Below, one piece after another: positions 27,092 through 34,325 of a stretch of 64,000 nt of DNA. This stretch comes from an uncultured Umboniibacter sp. (GTDB lineage Bacteria; Pseudomonadota; Gammaproteobacteria; Pseudomonadales; DSM-25080). Every line of letters begins with the position of its first letter. The first letter of the stretch is position 1. The translations under genes and the position numbers were made by a program. Below the pieces are notes generated by a model. It did not search any database. It saw only the letters and a list, made by a program, of their open reading frames with translations, and was not told the DNA's origin. The stretch lies in NCBI RefSeq assembly GCF_947497555.1, contig NZ_CANMGY010000007.1, positions 62,001-126,000 of the forward strand. Reading direction: 5' to 3'.

Positions 27092-27592
27092 GTGAAATAT
27101 AAGTTCTTTTTAATCTTAGCATGTTTTCTTAGTGTTTCCCTTGCTCATGGGCAGGAAAGTGCAACAAAAACCGTTCAGATAACAGTAAATCTTGCAGAAG
27201 CTAATGGTGAGGTAAGGGCTTTACGGACTGTACTTTGTAAGCAAGTTAAGTATCGTGATCGAGCCATCTGTCAAGAACTCTCTGTCAATAGCGCACTCAC
27301 TCGCTCAGCAAATTTAAAAAGCTTAGATTTGGTGCGTGAGTCGACATTAGGGCTACTTGGCTCATCGGGTACGCAAAGTCCGGAGGTTGATGAGCAATCG
27401 AACTCAACATTCGCCGGTGCTTTAGCTCAGTTCAGAGAGGAGGCATTTGTTAATGAGCCCGCTCAACGAGCTAATTTGCTCATGAGCCTTCTTAGTCTTC
27501 AGCCGCGATCAGCGTTATCCATTGCGCAAGCGAATAACCTCTTCATTGATGAACTGAAAGCCAAAACTCAGGTAACGATCAGTATCATTTAA
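27092..27592 (+). CDS. hypothetical exported protein heading the pilus locus
   Basis: A 166-residue protein that I do not recognise. The GTG at 27092 is preceded by GGAGG at 27080-27084 and opens directly into a signal peptide (KYKFFLILACFLSVSLAHG). An upstream in-frame ATG at 26993 lies inside dusC and would bury the signal peptide, so it is not used. The mature part has two cysteines about 12 residues apart (TVLCKQ; AICQEL) that could form a disulfide, a Ser/Thr/Asn-rich middle and a helical C-terminal third. It may be a minor subunit or regulator of the adjacent chaperone-usher pilus; that is inferred only from position, about 90 bp before the pilin-like gene on the same strand. Confidence 0.65.
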   Translation: MKYKFFLILACFLSVSLAHGQESATKTVQITVNLAEANGEVRALRTVLCKQVKYRDRAICQELSVNSALTRSANLKSLDLVRESTLGLLGSSGTQSPEVDEQSNSTFAGALAQFREEAFVNEPAQRANLLMSLLSLQPRSALSIAQANNLFIDELKAKTQVTISII

Positions 27593-27684
27593 GCCAGCCT
27601 TGGTTGTCCTATCCACTACTATTTATTTTTGTTCTGTGGCACACTTCACATAATGTTTATTTTCTAATTTTTGAGGGGAATGCT

Positions 27685-28215
27685 GTGCCGCGTTTATCTG
27701 TAAACTATTTTTTACTCTCATTCTTAGTAGTGGCAAATGTGTTTGCTGCAGAACAAGGCGAGTGGGGGGAAACATCGACGGCGTACACCACTATTCAAAT
27801 TAGTATTTTACCGAATATTTTAATCACCGATGTTACCGATATCGTTTTAGATATTAGTGATCGTACTCAAGATGTAGTCTTTATTCAGGAGTTTTGTGTT
27901 GTCGGAAATACGAACTCTGATTATGTATTGACAGCTTCTGGAGCCGCGGGTGATGGTTCGCCTTTCGAGTTGATTGGGGAAGATGGGTCAATTTTACCGT
28001 ATACATTCAGTTTCAATGGCGATTTAGCGCAACCTGTAGACGTTCAATTAGCGGCGGGTATTGAATCTGCACCGTATGAATTAGAAACTGTGGGCTTGGA
28101 TTGTAACGGAGCGCCGAATGCTCGTTTTTCAATTACATTTCTCAGTGAAGATTTGGTTTTGTCGCAAGCGGGTTTGTTTAGTGGCGCCGTTTCACTTACG
28201 GTAGCAACACAGTAG
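27685..28215 (+). CDS. pilin-like exported subunit
   Basis: A 176-residue protein from GTG 27685 (GAGGGG six bases upstream), with a signal peptide ending VANVFAAEQ. The mature region is beta-rich, with two cysteines (EFCVVG and GLDCNG) in positions comparable to the two minus-strand pilins of this locus. The last strand, LFSGAVSLTV, matches their YSDTVNLLL and YSDTVTFTI endings. This resembles subunits of CS1/Csu-type pili, in which an incomplete Ig fold is completed by a neighbouring subunit or the chaperone. It precedes the chaperone by 22 bp and may be a minor or tip subunit. A specific family could not be assigned. Confidence 0.65.
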   Translation: MPRLSVNYFLLSFLVVANVFAAEQGEWGETSTAYTTIQISILPNILITDVTDIVLDISDRTQDVVFIQEFCVVGNTNSDYVLTASGAAGDGSPFELIGEDGSILPYTFSFNGDLAQPVDVQLAAGIESAPYELETVGLDCNGAPNARFSITFLSEDLVLSQAGLFSGAVSLTVATQ

Positions 28216-28237
28216 ATATTTTTGAGGAATTTTGCAT

Positions 28238-28915
28238 ATGATGAAGCTGGTTTCGTCAGTATTAATCGCTTTCTTTTTCGCGGATTTTGCGCACGCCAAC
28301 ATGTTTGTTGATCGTTCTATTGTCGAGTTTGTTGCCGGGCAGGCGCCGCAGCAAGATATTCGCGTCAGTAATCGCGGTGATGATCAAATGTATGTTCAAG
28401 TTGAAGTCCTTGACGTGCTTCAGCCGGGCACTCAACAGGAAGTTCGTGAAATAGTTACTAGTTTGTCTGATATGACACTCCTAGCCACGCCAAAGCAATT
28501 TGTTCTTCCTCCTCAGAGTGAGAGAGCAGTCAGGTTAGTGGCACTGGCGGAGCCAGGTCAGGTTGATAAAGTCTATCGAGTAAACGTTACTCCAATTCTG
28601 CCACCATTAGCAGAATCTGAATCATCCGTAGTTCGTGTCGTTGTAGCCTACCAACTACTTGTTTTGGTATTACCCGAGAATCCTCGCGAAGAGTTAGTTG
28701 TCACGCGCGATGCAAATACGTTGAAGTTCGAGAACCGCGGTAATAGCTACGTTCTGTTAGCAGATGGTAAGCAGTGTTTAGCGGAGAATTGTTCTAACCT
28801 CCCAACAACTCGCCTCTATGCAGGAAATACATGGGAAGTTGAACTTGAGAGTGAAGAGATGTTAGCCACGTATCGGCTTACTACCTTCGCAGGTAGCCGT
28901 ACGGTTAGCTGGTAG
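28238..28915 (+). CDS. periplasmic pilus chaperone (PapD-like)
   Basis: A 225-residue fimbrial chaperone. After a signal peptide ending DFAHAN, the first Ig-like domain has the pattern RSIVEFVAGQAPQQDIRVSNRG. The donor-strand region SERAVRLVAL is followed by VYRVNVTPI, where homologues carry the subunit-binding Arg/Lys. The second domain (about residues 140-225) includes LKFENRGNSYVLLADG and a disulfide-type pair in QCLAENC. ATG 28238 is used because GAGGAA lies 8 bp before it; ATG 28241 is also possible. It would escort subunits to the usher encoded next. The pattern is closer to alpha/CS1-type chaperones than to the classical FGS/FGL ones. Confidence 0.85.
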   Translation: MMKLVSSVLIAFFFADFAHANMFVDRSIVEFVAGQAPQQDIRVSNRGDDQMYVQVEVLDVLQPGTQQEVREIVTSLSDMTLLATPKQFVLPPQSERAVRLVALAEPGQVDKVYRVNVTPILPPLAESESSVVRVVVAYQLLVLVLPENPREELVVTRDANTLKFENRGNSYVLLADGKQCLAENCSNLPTTRLYAGNTWEVELESEEMLATYRLTTFAGSRTVSW

Positions 28916-28990
28916 ATTTACCTAGATAAGAATAAGATTATAACTATCGAATCACCATAAATTTGTGGATCGTAAACCTTGGAGTAACCT

Positions 28991-31693
28991 GTGTCTCGCG
29001 CCATTATTCTTGCGTGCTGTAGCCTTCTGTGTATTAATTTATTTGCTCAGAGCGGCGATGATTATATTACTAGTTCTCCTTCTGGTGACTACGTTAATGA
29101 ACAGACTTCTCGTGTACAGTTTTTTTGCTCGTTACAACGAGAAGTTGTTGAAGTACAGCGTGATAACATGGCTGAGCGCTACGGTTGGCATTTGGATATC
29201 GCGAGCGAGTCTCCACTTCGCTGTTTACGGACCGCGGCCGCGCCATCGACTATTGCCTATAACTGGTTGGAGCGAGCGCGTCGCTTTGGTTTCGACGATG
29301 CTGAAATTCTTAGTCAGGATTCCGATAGCGCCCCTATTCAGGCCACGGCTTGGGTCCCACCAGGTTTTGAGTCACTTCTAGAGCCTCAGATAACTCGTGC
29401 CGATGTATTCTTTGGTGGTAGGCGGATAGGCGCCTATATGATCATATTCACCCCGGATCGAGTTGAATTTCAAGACCCGTCTTTAATTGTTGAGCGACTA
29501 CCTGATTTGCTTGAACCCGCGCGAGTGACGCAGTCATTAACGGGAGCGTTAGACCCGAATTCGGTTTTCGCTTGTGGTTCTCGAAGCACAATTGGCTGTG
29601 GGGAGTTAAAAGCAACGCCACTGGTCGCTGGGGTAATTTTCGATGAGTCGCGATTTCGTGTTGACGTCTTTATTAATCCCGAACAATTAGCCGTTAGGTC
29701 GGCTGGTGTACAAAAATATTTACCACCAAGTTCAGCTAAAGGCTCTATGATGCAAAGTCTCTATTTGGCGACGTCCGGTAATATTGATGATCCAGCGGCG
29801 GTTTACTCGGTGGCGGGAACTAACACTGCTGCTTGGCGCGAGAACCGTTTAGTGACTGATTTCAACTACGCCAACGACGAATTAAACATCGATGAGTTCG
29901 CATTGCAGCGAGACTACGAAGGCCTAAGTTATCGTGCGGGCTACTTTAATACGGATAGCTCACTACTTAGTTTCGGTTATGGTGGAAGCATGCGTGGTGT
30001 CAGTATGGGTACGAGTATCGATACTCGTACTGATTTAAGGCAGTCGGCGGGTAATGAGGTCACGGTGTTTCTCTCATCCCGTTCTCGCGTTGCCATTTAT
30101 AAAGATGGTAGATTAATTTCAGCGCAAAACTACGATGCAGGTAACCAAATTGTTGATACCACTGCGTTACCGGGTGGTAGTTATGATATCGATATTGAAA
30201 TCACGGATTCATCGGGCCGCTCGACGATTGAAACTCGATTCTATGTAAAGTCTTCACGATTACCCCCGAAGGATGAAGCCGAATGGTATTTTGAGTTGGG
30301 GGAAGCCACCGAAATTACCGAGGACAGGGTGTTACGACAGCCGGATGAAGATTGGATTGTTCGGGCTGGTTACTCCAGACGAATAACTGACACCATTGGT
30401 GTTGGTGGTGGTTTAGCAGCTCATAATTACGAAACTATGGCGGAGTTCGATTTATTTAACATCGGACGTTACCATGAATTACAGACCTCGATAGCGTATT
30501 CGGATAACGATGCTTACGGTGTCAATGTCAACTCAAACTTTAATCTCAATCGTTGGTCGATGGCTGCGAATATACGATATATCGAGAATCCGCACTTTGA
30601 CGATAATATCAATCCAAACCTTACTAGGTCATTGCTTGGTAACTCGCTGACTCAGGGTAGTTTATCCATTCAGCGTTCGACGGATTTCGGCTACTTCGCC
30701 TTACAAGCGCGATACAATGAACGTTTTGCTCAGGACGAGTTGAAGACCTATACCTTCCGCTATACTGCTCCTGCCTATGACGTTTTTGGCTCAGATTTAT
30801 ATGGCCGGGTGGAGCTTAGTAAGGAGAATGATGACTGGCTCGCACTCTTTACTCTGACGTTACGTATCGATGATGGTAACTTCAGTTACAGAGTAGAGCC
30901 TGGTTATCGACAAGACTATATAGCGGCTACTGACTCCTATGAAGATGAGCGAAGTCTTGAAGTCAACGCTGACTGGAATGACGGTGACCAGTTCCTATCA
31001 GATCTGCGATTGAGCGCTAATGCATATAGTCAGTCAGATATTTCTGGTGTTTCATTGGGTTACGATCACGCTTTTCGTTATGGACGTATTCGCTCTCAAG
31101 TTGAGCGGATTGATCGTAACGGCCAGAAGGCCGACACTTTTAATCTTAACGCATCAACCTCGTTCATCATTACCGACGAAAATCTTGCGGTGGGCGGACA
31201 GCAGCAGAGTCAGTCAGCTGTTGTTATTAATCTAGCTGGCGAGCTAGATGGGGTTTGGTTTGATGTCCTGGTTGATAAGCGCCCTGTGGCCTATGCCATT
31301 GCAGGTACAGCAACGGTAGTAACTTTGCGTCCATTTGAAACCTATGAAGTTGAACTGAGAGCCCGAGGTAATGGCTTTGCAGATGTTCAAGGTGATGTGA
31401 GATCAGTGACACTTTACCCAGGTAACGTAGTTGATCTAAGTTGGGACGTCGCTATGGTAGATGTGGTATTTGGCCAAGTGTTTTTACCGAACGGGGAACC
31501 AGTTGCTAACGCGGTTGTCGGGGGGATTCCAGGCTTTTCGGTCACTGATGAATTTGGCCTGTTTCAGGCCGAGATGACGCAAGATACTACCGTTTTAACG
31601 TTTCAAACGAGAGAGTTTAGCTGTACTGCTGCGGTGCCTGAATATAAAAGTCGATCCGGTGTAGCATCTATTGGTAGTTTGCAGTGTGAGTAA
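28991..31693 (+). CDS. outer-membrane usher, TcfC/CS1 type
   Basis: A 900-residue usher. GTG 28991 follows GGAG and opens a signal peptide (AIILACCSLLCINLFAQ). A large central region of alternating short strands (about residues 230-720) is the 24-strand barrel. It contains an Ig-like plug segment around RSRVAIYKDGRLISAQNYDAG and LPGGSYDIDIEI. The C-terminal soluble domains include VVTLRPFETYEVELRARG, YPGNVVDLSW and VANAVVGGIPGFSVTDEFGLF, with paired cysteines near the end, as in CS1-type (alpha-clade) ushers. It should form the secretion pore and assembly platform for the pilins at 27685, 31956 and 32614. Confidence 0.87.
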   Translation: MSRAIILACCSLLCINLFAQSGDDYITSSPSGDYVNEQTSRVQFFCSLQREVVEVQRDNMAERYGWHLDIASESPLRCLRTAAAPSTIAYNWLERARRFGFDDAEILSQDSDSAPIQATAWVPPGFESLLEPQITRADVFFGGRRIGAYMIIFTPDRVEFQDPSLIVERLPDLLEPARVTQSLTGALDPNSVFACGSRSTIGCGELKATPLVAGVIFDESRFRVDVFINPEQLAVRSAGVQKYLPPSSAKGSMMQSLYLATSGNIDDPAAVYSVAGTNTAAWRENRLVTDFNYANDELNIDEFALQRDYEGLSYRAGYFNTDSSLLSFGYGGSMRGVSMGTSIDTRTDLRQSAGNEVTVFLSSRSRVAIYKDGRLISAQNYDAGNQIVDTTALPGGSYDIDIEITDSSGRSTIETRFYVKSSRLPPKDEAEWYFELGEATEITEDRVLRQPDEDWIVRAGYSRRITDTIGVGGGLAAHNYETMAEFDLFNIGRYHELQTSIAYSDNDAYGVNVNSNFNLNRWSMAANIRYIENPHFDDNINPNLTRSLLGNSLTQGSLSIQRSTDFGYFALQARYNERFAQDELKTYTFRYTAPAYDVFGSDLYGRVELSKENDDWLALFTLTLRIDDGNFSYRVEPGYRQDYIAATDSYEDERSLEVNADWNDGDQFLSDLRLSANAYSQSDISGVSLGYDHAFRYGRIRSQVERIDRNGQKADTFNLNASTSFIITDENLAVGGQQQSQSAVVINLAGELDGVWFDVLVDKRPVAYAIAGTATVVTLRPFETYEVELRARGNGFADVQGDVRSVTLYPGNVVDLSWDVAMVDVVFGQVFLPNGEPVANAVVGGIPGFSVTDEFGLFQAEMTQDTTVLTFQTREFSCTAAVPEYKSRSGVASIGSLQCE

Positions 31694-31899
31694 CTCGCTT
31701 AGTCAACGAGACCACGGCTAAACACTGGCCGTTCTATAACGTTAGTTATTTGTCCGAGATAAACTTCAGCTAAACATATCATTTGAATCGCTATCGCAAC
31801 TAACTATTGTCGCTCAAGTTGGACTCTAAGCGAGTTGTAAACGGATTGATAGTGGTCTAGCTAGTTGATTAATAGATTCAGTGAGGCGTTATTGTCGAA

Positions 31900-31927
31900 A
31901 AAAAACACCTCGATAAAGAGGTGTTTT
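31900..31927 (-). terminator. terminator of the minus-strand pilin gene
   Basis: AACACCTC and GAGGTGTT pair around GATAAA, with a long T-run on the minus strand (A-run at about 31898-31905 on plus). It lies just downstream of the pilin stop and, given its A-rich flank, may also slow transcription from the usher side. Confidence 0.85.
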
Positions 31928-31955
31928 CATCTGCTGCTCGGTGATAGGGTATTGA

Positions 31956-32477
31956 TCAATCGACAGATAGTAAAAGGTTAACCGTGTCTGAATAAACACC
32001 ACCTGGAGCGGCTGCAATGGCTGCGTTTTGAACACGGAATACTAACGCTCCACTAACTTGCCCTGGCGCTAATGAACAGCGTGATGTTTCAGAGATCACA
32101 TCGGCTTCATCAATAGCTACTACGCCACCATCAACATTGAAGTTCTGGTTCTCGTCTTCATCATCGAACCATACGTCATATGCAATTTCACTGCTTGCGT
32201 ATTCTAAACGTTCATCGCCGGTGATAGTTAGGGTATAAGGAAGGCTGCCGCTAAAAATACACACATCTACGGAGTCTGTGGTGTTACCAGTAGCTGTTCC
32301 ATTCCACAAGAGTTCAATTGCTGCGGACGACGATGTAGGGCTTCCTCCCAGGCGAAGTTCCGCAGTGGTAGGAAGATCTAATGTGACAGTGACATCACCG
32401 GTTGCGGTATCAGCATTTAGCTGACCTGATGCTGCAATGCCAAGCATCAAAGTTGATACAGCGGTAAAAATTTTCAT
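31956..32477 (-). CDS. pilin-like exported subunit
   Basis: A 173-residue subunit. The frame extends upstream, but ATG 32477 starts a proper signal peptide (MKIFTAVSTLMLGIAASGQLNA), with GGAG in range. The mature chain begins DTATGDVTVTLDLPTTAEL and carries two cysteines (VDVCIF; SRCSLAP). It ends in YSDTVNLLLSVD, the alternating pattern of a last beta strand. It is acidic, with a DDEDENQNF patch. It shares this layout with the adjacent pilin and with the 27685 gene, so all three are probably homologous pilus subunits. It faces the usher gene and is separated from the upstream pilin by a terminator-like hairpin, which would lower its expression relative to that pilin. Confidence 0.7.
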   Translation of the reverse strand: MKIFTAVSTLMLGIAASGQLNADTATGDVTVTLDLPTTAELRLGGSPTSSSAAIELLWNGTATGNTTDSVDVCIFSGSLPYTLTITGDERLEYASSEIAYDVWFDDEDENQNFNVDGGVVAIDEADVISETSRCSLAPGQVSGALVFRVQNAAIAAAPGGVYSDTVNLLLSVD

Positions 32478-32566
32478 TTCTAGTGCTCCACGACGAGGAA
32501 GTGCCAATAGATTAATTTTATTTCTGTTAAAGCTTATGGCGCTAACAATCTTATAAGGGTATTGAT

Positions 32567-32602
32567 AAAAAAGCCGTCATTAGTTCTGACGGCTCTTTTT
32601 TA
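32567..32602 (-). terminator. terminator-like hairpin between the two pilin genes
   Basis: GCCGTC and GACGGC pair around ATTAGTTCT, with A- and T-runs on both sides, so it can work in either direction. Placed after the first pilin, it could act as an attenuator that makes the first pilin mRNA more abundant, a common device for major subunits. Confidence 0.75.
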
Positions 32603-32613
32603 GCTTCGCTAGA

Positions 32614-33138
32614 TTACACAGACTCGATAGTGAAGGTGACGGTATCTGAGTAGCTACCCGTTTCCTTAGAGCCAGTTGTTTCGTCCAAAGTAGCTGTCAC
32701 TGAAACCCAATCAGGGGTGGATGTACAGCGAGCAGCAGAATTTGTCAATGGCCCAGACGCTACGGTGTAAGTCGATCCGTCGGTTAAATCTAGTGAGCCT
32801 GATGTTGTTTCAAGTGAATAGCCTATTGATTCACTGGCATCAAGGCCTGCAGTAGCACCACCGGTAATAACACTATTAACAAGGTTAAAGCTATTCGCGC
32901 TTGCTACGGTAAGGTTAAAGTTGCCAGTACTAGACCAAGTGCAAAGGCCGTTAGCTTCTACAACGCTAGCGCCACTATCTGAGTCTGTTGGAAATGCTAA
33001 TGTTGTAGCTGTAACGACTTCAACTGCTTCATTGAGCGTGAGCGTTACTGATGTATCGGCCGTATCAGAAGCTGCAAATGCGCCCGAAGCCATAACCGAA
33101 GAAGCAATTGTTACTGCGGCAAGTTTACGTAAAATCAT
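32614..33138 (-). CDS. probable major pilin subunit
   Basis: A 174-residue exported protein with a signal peptide (VTIASSVMASGAFA). The mature chain is very rich in Ser, Thr, Gly and Ala, with few charged residues other than Asp/Glu, as in abundant surface pilins. Two cysteines (NGLCTW; AARCTS) can form the Ig-fold disulfide, and the C-terminal strand is SYSDTVTFTIESV. A good ribosome-binding site (AAGGGG) precedes ATG 33138. A perfect CRP-type operator lies 64-79 bp upstream and a terminator-like hairpin follows the gene. These traits suggest the main shaft subunit made by the nearby chaperone-usher pair. The exact family was not determined. Confidence 0.72.
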   Translation of the reverse strand: MILRKLAAVTIASSVMASGAFAASDTADTSVTLTLNEAVEVVTATTLAFPTDSDSGASVVEANGLCTWSSTGNFNLTVASANSFNLVNSVITGGATAGLDASESIGYSLETTSGSLDLTDGSTYTVASGPLTNSAARCTSTPDWVSVTATLDETTGSKETGSYSDTVTFTIESV

Positions 33139-33201
33139 TTATTTCCCCTTAGAGCGACTGCTCCGATAATTTAAAACTCTCTGTCCTAAAGGTTTTGCAA
33201 T

Positions 33202-33217
33202 TGTGACCGATCTCACA
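33202..33217 (-). promoter_or_regulatory. CRP/Vfr-type binding site upstream of the major pilin
   Basis: TGTGA-CCGATC-TCACA matches the CRP consensus core (TGTGA-N6-TCACA) at all ten fixed positions. Its centre is about 71 bp before the pilin ATG. An AT-rich -10-like element (TTAAAT on minus, about 33169-33174) would put the site near -40 to -46, compatible with activation. Confidence 0.7.
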
Positions 33218-33560
33218 GATTTTCAACCTACATACGGATCTTTCATCATTTAATTAGTCTCAGATTAATGAGTCAATGAGTAGAAAGCAAGTGAATTTTC
33301 CACTTCGAAGTCATGAATAGCAGATAAAGGGTAGTTTTTCTTCGACTGAATGGTCATTCTAGCTGCGGTGCTCGGGAGTTCTTCGATTACTAGATCGCTT
33401 AAATCGGTAGTCTAGTACTACTTTTTCGCCGTAGATAGTTTCCGATCATGGGCGTCTTTCAGTGCGAGAAAGTTGCTAGCGAGTAGTGAGCTGAGAGCAC
33501 TATTCTCGATGACGTGCTATAGCCAATGGGTGTCTACAATAAGGAGGGGAGGTATCGTCA

Positions 33561-33632
33561 ATGATTCGAGCTTGGGTGGACATCGCTCAGATAGTAGAGC
33601 TCCATTGGGTGCTGATCGAATACCGAGCTTGA
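33561..33632 (+). CDS. possible 23-residue small protein
   Basis: ATG 33561 is preceded, with an 8-nt gap, by an unusually strong purine-rich ribosome-binding site (AAGGAGGGGAGG, 33541-33552). The frame encodes a short amphipathic peptide (WVDIAQIVELHWVLIEY core), then a TGA. It lies in an otherwise empty region. No family is recognised; such a short frame can arise by chance. Confidence 0.25.
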   Translation: MIRAWVDIAQIVELHWVLIEYRA

Positions 33633-33974
33633 CAGTTAATGCTGCCTAAACTCCATGCCATGCTTAACACGAGCCGATTTGTTCCGCTATCAAACGAATT
33701 TATTTCATTAAATATGAGTGACTGCTTTAGCGTCCAACATAAGAGTTTTTTCAGTACTTAAACGATGTCTCTCCCTTATATAAAGCAGCGCTTTATAGTC
33801 GTTGTTAGGGTTGTATTGCTTCAATGATTTCACTGGAAACTAGATGTCACGAGGGTTACAGCTATATTTCACGTGTCTTTTATGTAATTGGTACTATTCC
33901 GCGAATGAATTATCTTTCTTGAATTCCTCTTCATATAATGCGGATAGTGGCTAATTCGCTACGTGTGTCTACGT

Positions 33975-33999
33975 ACAGTATTAGGCATGCCAATACTGT
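33975..33999 (+). promoter_or_regulatory. inverted repeat in the oad leader
   Basis: ACAGTATT(A)GGC pairs with GCCAATACTGT around AT, with one bulged A. It lies 36-60 bp downstream of the TATAAT box and about 55 bp before oadG, so it is in the presumed 5-prime leader. It could be an operator or an RNA hairpin. Confidence 0.45.
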
Positions 34000-34054
34000 G
34001 TTAGAGCAGGTATAGGTTGTCTCTAGAGTAGTGGTTATAGCAATAGGGGGTGCT

Positions 34055-34315
34055 ATGTCATCAAATGACATTCTTCAACAGGGCGCTGATTTACTCATGC
34101 TTGGCATGGGTTCGGTGTTCGTTTTTTTAAGCGTTTTGGTGGTAGCGACAACAGTAATGTCGTGGTTTATCAACCGTTGGCTGCCAGAAGCTGAGCCAGA
34201 AGTTTTGACTCGTAAACCGGTGCCATCAACCGAAATTAATTCAAAAACCTTGTCGATTATTGAGCAAGCTATTGCTCAGCATCGTGTGGCCAAAGGCCGC
34301 GCCGCAGCGGAGTAG
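34055..34315 (+). CDS. oadG: oxaloacetate decarboxylase gamma subunit
   Basis: Small membrane subunit (86 residues) that joins OadA to OadB and carries zinc in known complexes. A single membrane helix ([23 protein letters not shown] region, about residues 14-36) is followed by a Pro-rich linker and a helical tail. ATG 34055 is preceded by AGGGGG; a GTG at 34031 would add eight residues. It lies 10 bp before oadA, the usual G-A-B order. Confidence 0.87.
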   Translation: MSSNDILQQGADLLMLGMGSVFVFLSVLVVATTVMSWFINRWLPEAEPEVLTRKPVPSTEINSKTLSIIEQAIAQHRVAKGRAAAE

Positions 34316-34325
34316 AGAGATAACT

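Larger units (their letters stand above)
33218..34054. other. gene-poor intergenic region between pilin and oadG
   Basis: About 840 bp without a substantial open frame. It holds a 23-codon frame with a strong ribosome-binding site (33561-33632) and an inverted repeat TATAAAGC/GCTTTATA around AGC (33779-33797). A good -10 box, TATAAT (33934-33939), is probably the oad promoter; a -35 is not clear. An imperfect hairpin lies at 33975-33999. Composition is AT-rich. A small RNA or decayed gene could be hidden here, but I cannot identify one. Confidence 0.6.

Noticed and set aside
28965-29381. Second open frame over the usher start
   Set aside because: It overlaps the usher in a different frame; the usher frame has a signal peptide and domain structure throughout.
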